From NCBI GenBank assembly GCA_030704615.1, contig CM060731.1, positions 48,174,001 through 48,238,000 on the forward strand: a stretch of DNA of 64,000 nt, written 5' to 3'. Every line of letters begins with the position of its first letter. Position 1 is the stretch's first letter. The stretch is from Takakia lepidozioides. Lineage: Eukaryota; Streptophyta; Takakiopsida; Takakiales; Takakiaceae. The notes below the pieces were generated by a model. That model saw nothing but the letters and a program-made list of their open reading frames with translations. It had not been told where the DNA came from and made no database searches. Below are positions 1 through 10,877 of this stretch, in pieces. The position numbers were made by a program, and so were the translations under genes.

Positions 1-185
1 GGTGAATGACTTCCCGGTTTTTCCTAGCGTTTATGGAGGGGAATTGTCTGTGTGAGAGAGAGATCTAGAGAGGAGTGAGGTGCCTGTGTATGAGAGGGGC
101 AGAGGGAGAGGACATGAAGCCTTGCTGCAGAGTTGTGACATAAAGTTTGCAATGGCTTTGTGTGGGTATGGATACAGGAGAAGCC

Positions 186-3100
186 TGATGATTATGACAA
201 GCTGATGAAGAGATGACATTTGAGATGAGAGCACATGCTTCTGATCGACAGAAGACAGCAGAAGAGATCGCCAAAGATGAGCGCACCCGCTGGAAGATCT
301 GGAAGTAAGGAGTTGTGTCAGTTTGCATGTGGTCACTGGCTGTAACCTATTGGCAGACTGAAACACTTGGAGATTTCATGCTCATAATGTTGTCTCTGTG
401 TTTCTATTTCGCTATTGTAGGCAGAGTACCTGCTATGCTACAAAATGTTGAACCCCAAGATATAGCTCCTTTTACTCTGCTAGCAAATAAGATTTTTTTA
501 CAAAGTCAGAACTGAGAACTGTCTTTTCAAAAGAAGCTTATGAGCTGCTCCGACTTTCTTGCAGAAAAAACGTAAGAAACGGATGCTTGGGCAATCAGAT
601 TCTGACGAGGAGGCAAGCGAGGGAAGTGACCAATGAGAATGCAGGTTCGCAGCGCCAGAAAAGGAAAAGGGACCAAGATATCTGTGATGATTTGGGTGAG
701 AACTTTGTGATGGAGTGGATGAGTATCAAGAGAAAGGTGGGTGGATGAAGTGCTAGCTCAGAGGGGGAAGGAGCAAGAAGAGGAAGAATCAGGTGGTGAC
801 TTGGATTCTGGCGATGAATCCGGTGACGATGAAGATTTGCCTGATGATGAGGAGGAGTCGGATGGGGACAGTGATAAGGGTTCTGATGAGGAGAGCTATT
901 CAGAGGATGAGTGGGAGCAAAGTGATGATGAAGCTGCTGCACTAGATAATATTGTGCCGGAGAACTTTTCCAGGAAAGTGCCAAACAACAAGAACAATGA
1001 CCATTCAGCAAGCAAATCCGTAAGGGCTGGCAGAGAGCTGAAGGGAAAAGATGGCTTGTCAGATGAGGAAAAGCGGGGAAAAACAGGCCCAAAAAGGGCT
1101 CCAAAAGTTCCTGTTGAGGAAGTCCAAAATGTGGACAGCCTCCCATATGTGATTGATGCCCCACAGACACTGAAGGACTTTCAGCAGCTGATTGCTCATA
1201 AGAGGACCTTGCAGTTGCAGTACAAAGGATCCGAACTTGTAACGCAATTAGTTTGGCAGCTGAGAATCGAAGAAAAATGCAGGTTTGGCTTGTGTTTCCT
1301 TACTTTCTTGTTGCTGACATGGTACATGGCAGGGTCTGCATTGTGAACTCTTTAAGTTTGATTGACAGAGTGTGCCACTCAAGTGACAGATTCCTTACAA
1401 CAAACTCACCTCAATCTGGTTTTGTTTTACAGGTTTTCTACAGTGTGTTGCTTCAGTACTTCGCAGCCCTTGCTGGTGCTTGGTTTTGTGTAACTTAGTT
1501 GTTATGCCATGATAGAGATGAGTGCAGAGACACCCTATTTTGCTGCTGTCTGTGCACGCCAGCGCATTATCCGGATGCGGGGCCAACTTTCTGAAAAGCT
1601 AAAAGTTCAGGTGCAAGAAGGCAATCTCGAAGGGGGGCGCTCTTGCTGCTGGCTTGCTGACCATTTATTGTGATCGATTTTTAATATCACTGTGTGGGAA
1701 CTATGTTGCCATGAAGTCAGGGGTTTTTTCACCTCTCAATGAGACACTTAGGTTAAGGTTTAGTTGCAAGGGAAGGATTCATGGAATTTAGTTGAGCTCA
1801 AGGGGTGGAAGAGTGCCTGAGGATCAGTAACTTTAGCCAAAAGCTTGAAGCAGAAGCACTTTTGTTGTTGTGATTCTCGCAGAGGACATCAGTTGCTGGC
1901 CCTCCATGCGAACGCTGCTATTACTGAGACTTTGGTCTATGATATTTCCACCGTCTGATTTTCGGCATGGGGTTATGACACCTGCCATGCTCCTTATGGC
2001 TGAGTACTTGCTGCGATGCCCCATCAACTGTGGCCATGATATTGCTGTTGGCTCCTTCATCTGCTCCCTTCTTCTTTCGGTGATTTCTCTTTTTCACCCT
2101 TAGACAATCACTCGAACAATAGTTCTTTCTCTGACTCTGGTTTTCCTATTTTCTCTCATGTTTTCTTCCATTTTGTCCCATAAGCTCTATGAGCTTTCCG
2201 CGGACGTTATAAAGCACCATTTCATTTCATTTCATTTCTCTTACCTTTCAGCACCCTTATCTCCTTCCCTCCTGAGGGCATTGAGGCGGTTCAGGGTGGG
2301 TTCCACAACCTACGGATAGAGACTGGCAGATGGGAAAACCTGCAAGGGAGACCGCCCTTCAGGCGGGCCAGGAAATTGAACTGAAGAACACTTCTTCTTC
2401 TACTGCCCTCTATACTACGAGACCCGTGGGAGATTCCACTGTTTATTCAGTGGGACCTAAACTCTCACTGATGTCTTCCACTATGAGGATAAAAAATGCT
2501 TGGCGCCTACCTGCACGGCCTTCACCCTTAGACAATCGCTAGAACATTAGTTCTTATTCTTGGGTTCTGGATTTGTTCCTCTCTCATGTTTTCTTCCATT
2601 TTGTCCCATAAGCTCTATGAGCTTTCCGCGGACGTTATAAAGCACCATTTCATTTCATTTCTCTCTCTCTCTCACACACACACATTAGGAAATGATTATG
2701 AGTGGCATTCATGGCTTCAGTCTTGTATATAATGGAGTTCTTCTTTTCTTCTTTAAATGACTAAAGACTTTCCTCAAATTGCACTGGAGTTAGTGGAGTC
2801 AATCTAAGTGTGGAGTGCTCATTTGTTGGGTGATTGCAGTTTATGAGGCCAGCACAAAGATTCTGTCCAGAAGCTCTCAATTTTTTGCATGCTCTGTTAC
2901 TCTCGGAACTCAGCGAAGGCCACCTCCAACCTTACTCTTGTTAGTCCACCAGATTGCACACACTACCTCCTCACGGCTTCTTATTTATCGAATACGTAGA
3001 AGAGTATACTTCCTTGATGTTTGTACTGTTCCCTATGTTTTCCGCTTTGAAAGCTCTTCTTTACTATGTTATCTGAACTTTGGTTACCTCTCAAATGTGA

Positions 3101-4514
3101 GATCAGAGTTTTTCAAGAGTGTCACATTGGTGATAGGTTTTCCAATGAAAGGATGAAAAGCGGGTTAGTGGACTTCTATGCATTTCATCACATACTGAAG
3201 TATGTCTTTATCTGGCAGGAATGTCCTGCATATCTCATAGAGTTTGTGGCATCAAGGCCATGGCTGCTGCTGTCAAATTTAGAGTCCAAATCAGTGGAGC
3301 TGCAACCTCTGGACTTTGTTGGCCTGCTCACAGCAGATGACTCATCACCCATTTTTGAGTCCGATTCTTTCAGGTGAATATGTTGACACTTGAGCAGGCA
3401 GCGAGTGGTTGGGTTGTGTGCCTTGCTTTTCCATAACGAGGGTGATCCTGGGTTTAATCCTTCAACCACCAATGGGTCCGTCAGGCTGTGTGTAGTAGGC
3501 TCTGTAAATTTGCTTTACATGAGACAAACTCTATATTTTTTGTGTGTACCTTTCCCTCTGCAACTTTCCAGTATTTCAAGGTGCAAGGTGCCCTCTGTGC
3601 AAGCATCATCAAGAAACCCATAAAAAGCTCTCTGCAGGCCAGAACAGACTATGTTCTGAAAGGTTAGTACCTGGAGACCCTTCGGGGATATTAGACAGCC
3701 ACATTCTGCTGCACCCTCCCTCCATGTGTACTTTTCCCGCTCATGGAGTGAGATGAGAAGTCTTAATGCCATGTGGCTACACCATGTTGAGGTATCTATT
3801 TCCTGGGCGCACTTGTATATAAGTAGTAGAGTAACTGGTTTTCTCTATTGTGCAGGATTGGCATCCTACAGAGTGTTCTGCAGACACTGCAGGGTTTGTC
3901 AGCATCTACAAAGATCTCGTCTCCTTTCCTGAAGTGTTCTCCCCAATCCGTGCAGTAGTAGAGGCAATCTCAAGGGAGAGTGTGCTACCCAAAGGCTTGC
4001 TTACCTTGACCTTGCAGGTAACAGAGTCAATGACGGAGAAAATGAAAGAGCATGAGTTGCGCCAGCCTTTGCGCATGCGAATGCACAAGCCTGTGCCTAT
4101 CAAGCAGTTCAATCCGAGGTTTGAAGAGAAGTAAGTTCTATATGTGACCCTTATTCATTCATACTGGAATGACTTCACCTCATTGTATTATGTTTACAAT
4201 ATTTGGGCACACTTCAACACTTCATGACCCCAAGCATGTCCTACAGTTTTGCGCAAGGGAGGGACTATGATCCCGATCGCGAGAGAGCAGAGAAAAAGAA
4301 GCTGTTGCGGCAGCCAAAGCGAGAGGCCAAGGGTGCTGCCCGTGAGCTGCGGAAAGATAATTACTTTTTGGCTGAGGAAAGGGCTAAAGAGAGAACTGTA
4401 GCAGCGGAGGAACGTGATGAAAAGTACCGAAAGGCTATGTCATTTTTACAAGAGCAAGAATCTGCCTTCAAATCCGGGCAACTTGGTAAAGGAAGGAAAA
4501 AACGGAGACGATAG
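186..4514 (+). pseudogene. NOP14: NOP14-like nucleolar protein, decayed multi-exon copy
   Basis: NOP14 is a nucleolar factor for 18S rRNA maturation and 40S assembly. Blocks in the family order are readable on the plus strand. They are an EMRA/SDRQKTAEEIAKDER block (about 215-290), a basic KKRKKRML block (567), an acidic Ser/Asp/Glu tract (780-930), DSLPYVIDAP (1137), ISLAAENRRKMQ with a splice donor (1245), a VLLQYFAALAG exon (1434), SAETPYFAAVCARQRIIR (1525), the block around CWPSMRTLLLLRLWSMIFP (1890-2070), RFCPEALNFLHALL (2850), a WLLLSNLE block (3260), FVSIYKDLVSFPE (3895) and the basic C-terminus RKDNYFLAEERAKE to KGRKKRRR and stop (4512). At least five single-base frame breaks separate adjacent blocks, near 208, 280, 640, 1225 and 3890. 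The long clean frames of other genes here argue that this is real decay. A functional gene with assembly errors is the alternative. Its 5' end probably lies left of the window. Confidence 0.78.
2102..2668 (+). mobile_element. LINE 3'-end fragments with (CATTT)n tails inside a NOP14 intron
   Basis: Two copies of a tail of about 135 bases (2102-2238 and 2528-2665) share a block reading CATAAGCTCTATGAGC, then a GGACGTTATAAAGCACC stretch and CATTT repeats. Between them, 2280-2480 translates brokenly into a LINE C-terminal region (an EEHFFFYCPLYYE-like string, compare the HF..CP.Y motif after the RT domain). The same tail recurs inverted at 11827-11886. This looks like the 3' end of a LINE, or a SINE using that tail, dropped into the intron. 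Confidence 0.6.
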
Positions 4515-5134
4515 TGGAAGTGTTGTTTTACTAACTTAGTTACCCTGTTCCAAACAAAGCAAGCTATGTCATCTTCACTTTGCAAGAGGATTAAGTTGGG
4601 CTCCAGTTTACAATATGCAGTTCTGAAGGAAATTCAACTGGCTTCTCGCCAGAACAAAGCTCGAACGAACATCTTTTCTTGTCTGGATCTCCTGTGCAGA
4701 GCAGGTCAGGGCCGTCAACGAAGGGAAGGTGAGACTGTTTAGTTGCACAGAATGAATCCAGGAGTTCTAACACGACTGGGTAATCAACGTGGACCCAAAT
4801 CACCATCAATGTAACAATCCTTGTGCACAAGTGTGGGACTAAGTGTCAGTGGAGATTGCTGCTTACCTATTGCTGCAAGTCATGAGGTTTAATTTCATTG
4901 GCGTTCATGCTAGGGAGGCATGCTTAATGGCATGGTTCTAACACTCAAATATGGAACAAGCTGTTTCAGACATTAGGCTACAGGAAAGTCATTTAACTAT
5001 TGTATGATTGCAGGAATCTTTGAGCCCTTACAGTTAGATCTTGATGTGGTTATACTCCCTTATGTTTTCAATACCCATACATTGTGGGCATTCTCCAGTA
5101 CCTGCAAGAGCAGTTGTGTCAGGCTGTCGGAGTA
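4515..5134. other. Non-coding stretch downstream of NOP14 copy
   Basis: I see no convincing coding sequence or RNA gene here. The minus-strand ORF at 4830-4591 has no recognisable motif. Confidence 0.4.
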
Positions 5135-5843
5135 CAGTCGGCCCTCCATATGTGTTAATCTTTGGGAGTAAGAAAAACTGTAACACTAAGGATTGTAACA
5201 CTTTAACAGATACAAATTTAGGATCAATGAAAAGTAACATTTGTAAAGTTCATGTTAATAGAACTATGAGAAGGGAAAAGATGCCATCAGGGCTGATGAT
5301 CTAGGCAGTGAAGGCAGGAAGAAAGATTCTATGAGGGTCTGATGTGAATGTTAATAGGTAATAGTTAATAGCCACTTAATAGTTTCCTGCAGCTTTCACT
5401 TAATGTTTGTCCACTGGAGTCTCTATTATTAAGCTCCTCCATATAGTGTATGCCCACTTGAGCTGATAGAGACTTAACTTTGAGTGGATAAGAGCACTTT
5501 AACACATACACATGGTCATTATACAAAGAGGGGAGTAACACTTAAGAGCTAAACACTTGAAGCTTGCTTAGTTCACCCGAGTGGTTCGAAATTCAACGTT
5601 GGACGTAATACATCCCATTCACCGGAAAAAAGTGATTGCCATGGTATCCAGAATTCCAAAAAAGGGTGGGGTATGGTTTAGCCACTCATTGAGTGGAGGT
5701 GTGGGTCCAAAAGCCAAATAATTCAAATACTGTATTTACGGCTATACTCTTGCAGGCGACCTGCCAGACTAGGGAGTAAGAATTATGCTAACACATATAG
5801 TTTTTTAACGCTTATGGAGGTCACAGATATGGAGGGCTGACTG
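5135..5843. mobile_element. pogo/Tigger-type (Tc1/mariner superfamily) MITE, 709 bp
   Basis: The left end reads CAGTCGGCCCTCCATATGTG and the right end, reverse complemented, CAGTCAGCCCTCCATATCTG. They match at 18 of 20 bases. Both ends are flanked by TA (5133-5134 and 5844-5845), the target dinucleotide of the Tc1/mariner/pogo superfamily. There is no transposase frame inside, so it is non-autonomous. The CAGTCGGCCCTCC start is the kind seen in pogo/Tigger elements. Confidence 0.8.
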
Positions 5844-5845
5844 TA

Positions 5846-6617
5846 AGTTTGTCCCTACCACTGGCCGAAGTCATGAGATTACATCCCTGCTTGTTTGTTT
5901 TTGGGAGTCTTGGACCAAGTCCATGATGTCCGATATCCAAGGTTCTTGCCATGGTTACGGTAGTGTGTAGGTCATGCAGTATACTTTTGTTGGGATAGCT
6001 CAAACTACCATTCGAATCTTGTTTGTTCTTGTAGGTTTGTGAGCACTGTCGCAATTCTGGTGTTCCGGTATTTAAGAAAGGGATGAGTGTCAACCACCTC
6101 GACATTCAATAAAGACTGCAGCTGGCTGGTGTATTGCAAATTTTTACTGAAAACTGAACTCAAATGAGATGGCCAACAAAGCGCAAATCAGTCCTGATGG
6201 CGTGCTGACACTCCGTCTGGAAGATGCTTCGTGCAACAAGGAATACAATACAACTGCAATCCCTTCAAATGTTTTGAGGCATCACACCCTACCGCACATC
6301 ATTTCCTGGTAGTAACTAGTTCCGACTGTCTGCACTCTGAAGTCTTGAATTATCAGAAACGCGGATGTCTTCTGTCTTCTGTCTATGTACAGATCTCACA
6401 CTAAACATCACGTAGTTTTGGTCATATGCGAGAAATCTACCATCTCAATGACGTGCAGAGTATCATCACAGATCGATCTAGTTAGCTTCATGGAAAACTC
6501 GGGAAAGTTTCAGTTGCATTCCAACAGTTGGAAAAAAGAGCACCGCCTACAAGCCGCCGATGAGATTTGGTGCTTACTTTGCTGCTGCCTTTAGTGTTGC
6601 ATGGGTTTGACAAAATG
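5846..6617. other. Intergenic region upstream of the 6.6-kb gene
   Basis: No motif-bearing ORF is present. The last few hundred bases are probably the promoter and 5' leader of the gene starting at 6618. No clear TATA box can be assigned. Confidence 0.35.
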
Positions 6618-9600
6618 CAGCACAACTTGACAATGAGATCCATCGTTATGCTGCTTTTCGGAGTGGCAATTGCACTTGCTTCATTGGAGGAACCCCCAGA
6701 GTTGGAATTTGCAATGAAGAGCGCAGGAAGCGTGGAGACTTCTGGTGTAGTTGTTCACAGAGAGGGGGTATGTGTGGTGCGAGAGGAAGTAGTCAGAGTG
6801 CGCTTCTGTGCGGATCTTTCTTTGAAGGACGTTGACATTGACGCCGGCGTTTTAAGGCATTTGAGCTGGTTGCGCATGGAGAATGTGAATGCCTTGCTTC
6901 CGGTATGAGTTCGTCCCATCTTACTGAGATTCTTCTCTGTAGAGAATGTTTGTGCCATGGGATTTAAGTACACAGTTCCATAACTGTCGATACGTCCTTC
7001 AACTGCAATGTTCAGGTGCGCTTGAAAACAATCTATGTCGCTTCCCAGCATAGGGTTACTTTTAGGGTGTGTGATTGGGAAAAGGAAGAGAGACGGTGCT
7101 GAGTCGAAAGCTAGAGAGATATCTACTCTTTAGACTTCCCTCTTGTTTCTGGTACAGACGATGCTGGTTTGGACATGCTGAAAAGTTGAGAGACGGAAAC
7201 TTTAGCAGATTAAAATAAGGCCATAACACATTATAATGTCCACATGAAGCTCAAAGAGTGGATTGGACTAGACTAAATGAATGCCAAACAAAGAAACCAC
7301 TAGAAAATACACGCGATGGAAGATGGGTACCTTGTGAAGCTAAGCATGTGTGGGCAGAGACAGTCTCTGTCACTCTTGTGGTCTCTGGGATGGGCCTGCC
7401 AGAGTCATCTGGACCCTTAGTTGTTATCAGGAATTGCACGGAAGGAAGTCAACCAACTAGCTGGGAATGATGAAGACAGCATGTTCACTGTTGCAATAAT
7501 TACATTGTCTAAGTCGATGCACAGCCATGGCTTTGTAATGCAGGGTGATGCAAATGGGCCTCTTGGAACACGGTTGGTGTTAAGCTTCAGGAATCAGCAT
7601 GCTTCAGGATCCAACACCAGTGGTACCACGATTTCTCAAATAATCAACACTGTTTCTCCTTCGGATCTAACCAAAGTAGAGTTATTGCTGAAACAAGTTG
7701 TTGGAGGAGCTGCTTTAGGTTGGGAACGAAATGGCCATGCATCACCGGATGATGTTACCGTTGGTGGACTGAAGGATATCAGAGAGGTACTGGACCTCGG
7801 AGGTGATTCAAACTGGGTCATTCATTGTCTCAGTGGCTGTGCAATAGTCATAGTTATGTCAATGTGTACCAGTATTGCACTGCATTTGCCTAATGCACTG
7901 AAGTTCTCACACGTGCATGTCCATCTGGCTTTGTTTCTCCCCTGGAGGCCTTTCTTTCTGCGCAGATCAAGTCCCCCTTGAAGAACATGGTGGTTCTCCC
8001 AGAGGGTGCAGGCCTTGGACTTGGAGAGGTTCTTCAACTATCATCATCATCTTTGAGGACTTTATCCCTGACCTCACCATCAAGAGCAAACAAAGTGGAG
8101 CAGGGGACTCCACTGTAGGATTTTGGCATTGGCTGCCTGGTTTTTTGAGCAATGGCAGACTGAGGAATGATGGATGGCCATCCTTCTTTCCTGTTTTAGG
8201 GCAACCAAAAGCACACCCCAATCTCGAGAGAAGGGGGTCCTATCTTACAACAATGGCTGGTTGGACAAGCGTCTATGTGGGCAAAGGAACTCTCCTCCTC
8301 GCTATGGCAGGTTGCCATTCCCCATATCTGATGCGAGTGATTGTCAACTGCTGATGTATGTATGAACTACTGCTGGCTTTAGAAATTTTCGTGCTCCTTC
8401 CCAATTCCATTCCTCCCTTTTGGTAAGAATTGACGATATATGGCCATGGGCAGCGTTTCAGTTGTTTGAATAGGGGTAGTATGTAAGGCCAGGTGGGGGC
8501 CAACTCAATGCTGTACTCTATAATGGTGAGATAAACAAAACCTTTATTATCTCTTACAGTCACATTGTGTGGATGTTGGCGAGCAGGTGCACCAGCGCAG
8601 CCTTAGCCTAGTCTCCAGTGATGGAGGCAAAGGCCTCTCTCTCTACTTCTGTGAATCAGCTCTTGCCAGCTCACCATCAAAATGGATAACAGAGTCCCAC
8701 AGGGCAACTGCAACCATTGAATCTTCCCAAGATATAAACTCTTTTGCTACAAAGCTCAGTGACTGCAAGAGCTCAGGAATGCTTGGAGGAAAGAAGGACA
8801 CTATGTACTTCAAGCTATGCAGCGGACCCTCGTGGGCAATGGTGCTCATCGACAATTACGATCAGTAGTAAATTTGGCACAACAATCAAGGGGTTTGGGG
8901 TTCAAGCTGGGCTTGCTATTTGTCAATGCTGAGAGGTTGCCTATTGGGGGTTGCTGTTGAGCTTTGTTTTTGCTGATCAATTTGAGCTACAAGGCCTTCA
9001 ACGGCGTCGTGGAGGTGAGTCTTGTTGAGTTGGATCACTTTCAGGATGGTGAGAAGGTCAGGGGTAAGGGAGACCGTTTTCGAGCTGGGCTGGTTAGTTC
9101 AGAAATCTGTAATAAGGGCTCTCTTATTTGGTGGTTGAGAAATGCGGCAGTTCCAATATAGTATTAGAAGTGTAGAGCGGCAAATTTAGACTGGTGCATT
9201 CTTCTGTGCATGGAGATTCTATTCCTCCTGGTCATACATTGCCATCATCAGGACATCTTACAGCACTGATTTGAGATCCATTTGTGGTTTTTGCAGTGTT
9301 TAAGAAGGCAATGAATTATGGGGACATCAATTTGGAGCAACCGGCTCTCCTATCGGGACAGTCAATTTTGGAGGTATATGTTTCTATGCATGGGACACTG
9401 AGCAACAGCAGTAACGGACTGGCATTATTGGAAGTGAGGTTATCCTCCTTTGCATGCTCGCTATCCGGTATACTGTTTAATTTCACCTCTCGCTTTCTGT
9501 GGATGTTATGAAGTTTTCTCTCTCTCTCTCTCTCTCTCTCATGGTCCACAAGTCTACGGCAAACAACGTCTTATGAGTACAATCTCTCTCATGGTGCACA

Positions 9601-10010
9601 ATCATTTCAGTCGAAATTGGTTTCCATAGTCCTTAATCTCCAACTACCCTTCTCCTCATAGTCTGTTTCGCTGTGGATCACTACATTCTCTGATTTAATC
9701 GTGGTGTGTGTTTACAGCCTTTGAGTGTGGAAAGCCACGGTGTGGTACACATTCCAGCCCACACATGTTGTTTGTCGTTTGTCAACAAGGGGAAGTTGAT
9801 CATGGCACTGAAGAGACTCCCTGGGTATGGATACCAGTCGTTTGGGGAAACACGAGTGTTTCAACAACCACCCCAGAAGTGCTGGAATGGTTTGTTCCTG
9901 CCGGGAACCCTGCACATTTTGAGTATGTGGCCCGTTTCACGGCCATTGCTGCATTGATTGGTGTGTTGGTTATTTTTGCAGCATCTGCCTCCACAGATCG
10001 TGATATTTAA
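6618..10010 (+). CDS. Multi-exon membrane protein of unknown function (type I topology likely)
   Basis: I do not recognise this family. The first exon (ATG 6618, donor GTATGAG at 6903) codes for a short N-region, a hydrophobic stretch (IVMLLFGVAIALA) like a secretory signal peptide, and a mixed acidic/hydrophobic segment. Further coding blocks are visible at about 7427-7785 (SQIINTVSPSDLTKVELLLK), 7965-8118 (SPLKNMVVLPEGAGLGLGE), 8557-8867 (a Ser-rich domain) and 8986-9160. The last exon (about 9718-10010) has Cys residues, a PWVWIPVVWGNTS stretch and one C-terminal membrane helix (FTAIAALIGVLVIFAA) before TAA at 10008. Signal peptide plus terminal helix suggests a secretory-pathway membrane protein with a lumenal or extracellular body. 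Exact splice sites are not resolved. The frame joining exon 1 to the 7427 block does not fit simply, so a small exon may be missing or a frame break present. Confidence 0.5.
9517..9540. repeat. (CT)n microsatellite
   Basis: A pure CT dinucleotide run lies within an intron of the preceding gene. Confidence 0.9.
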
Positions 10011-10877
10011 TTATTTTTCAAGGTTAAGGCCTATATTGGCCATATATAGAAGTCTTTACTGGATTGTCTGATTCTTATTGTTGTGTGTCTCACTCTCTCT
10101 GGTGTGCATCTTCCATAATGGGTAACACAGGCCAACAGTACCAAGTTGAACTAAATCCAAAAATTAAGTTGCAATGGCCCTACTCTCCCTCTCTATCTTT
10201 GCTTTCTGCTCTATTTCTTTCTTTCAGTAACGGTGGAACAGAAAAAGCACTAGAGGAGCGCCGCGTGCTCTTTCTCTCTCTCGGTCAACTCCCTCAATTT
10301 GTCTCCCTTGACCTTTTGGCCTCCGTGTAATGCGTCTCACTTGAGTTTTCTCTATACTCCCTACACTTGAGGGCTCTTCTGAACCTCGATGCCATGTTAA
10401 CCACTTAAGGAACCAATGCTGTGATAAAATTTGATAGCATGCAGTTCTTTGTGCATAGTTGCACCACTGATTCTGAAAGATGATTGCAGGCACCTTCTAA
10501 ACTAACCTCCAGTCATGCAGATCGCAATCAAAAAAAAATTCTCCCGGCAGCCAACCTCCTTGTAAAGCTGGCTTGTGGGGACGTTGCATCTCAAGTACCC
10601 CTCCATTGCCCTGGCCAGCATTTGCAACTTACAGAGAATTTGTAAGTAGAGAGTGGACATTGCTCAGAGCTGATTTGTTAGGAGGTAGGAATGATCACAG
10701 CTCTCCAGGCCTGTTGGCTTGTGCAGGTAGTATAGCTTCGAGAGAGGGAGAGCGTCTGCTAACAAATGTTTTGAATCTTGTGGCCCCATGAAGACTTCCT
10801 TATCTTGCTGGCACATGAGTTTCCACAGGGTGAGCATGGTTGCATCGACTGCCATGGTGGATGCAAAGCTCCTCCAT
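10011..10877. other. Region between two convergent genes
   Basis: It holds pyrimidine-rich, low-complexity sequence around 10180-10300. The ORFs in it have no recognisable domain. It is probably the 3' regions of the flanking convergent genes. Confidence 0.35.

Noticed and set aside
5135-5843. Human Tigger contamination
   Set aside because: The ends resemble Tigger starts, but the inside does not read as a Tigger element and the flanks are continuous with plant-like sequence and a proper TA duplication.
7211-7260. Further copy of the LINE/SINE tail
   Set aside because: Only partial resemblance (TTATAATGTCCACATGAAGCTC); too short and diverged to call.
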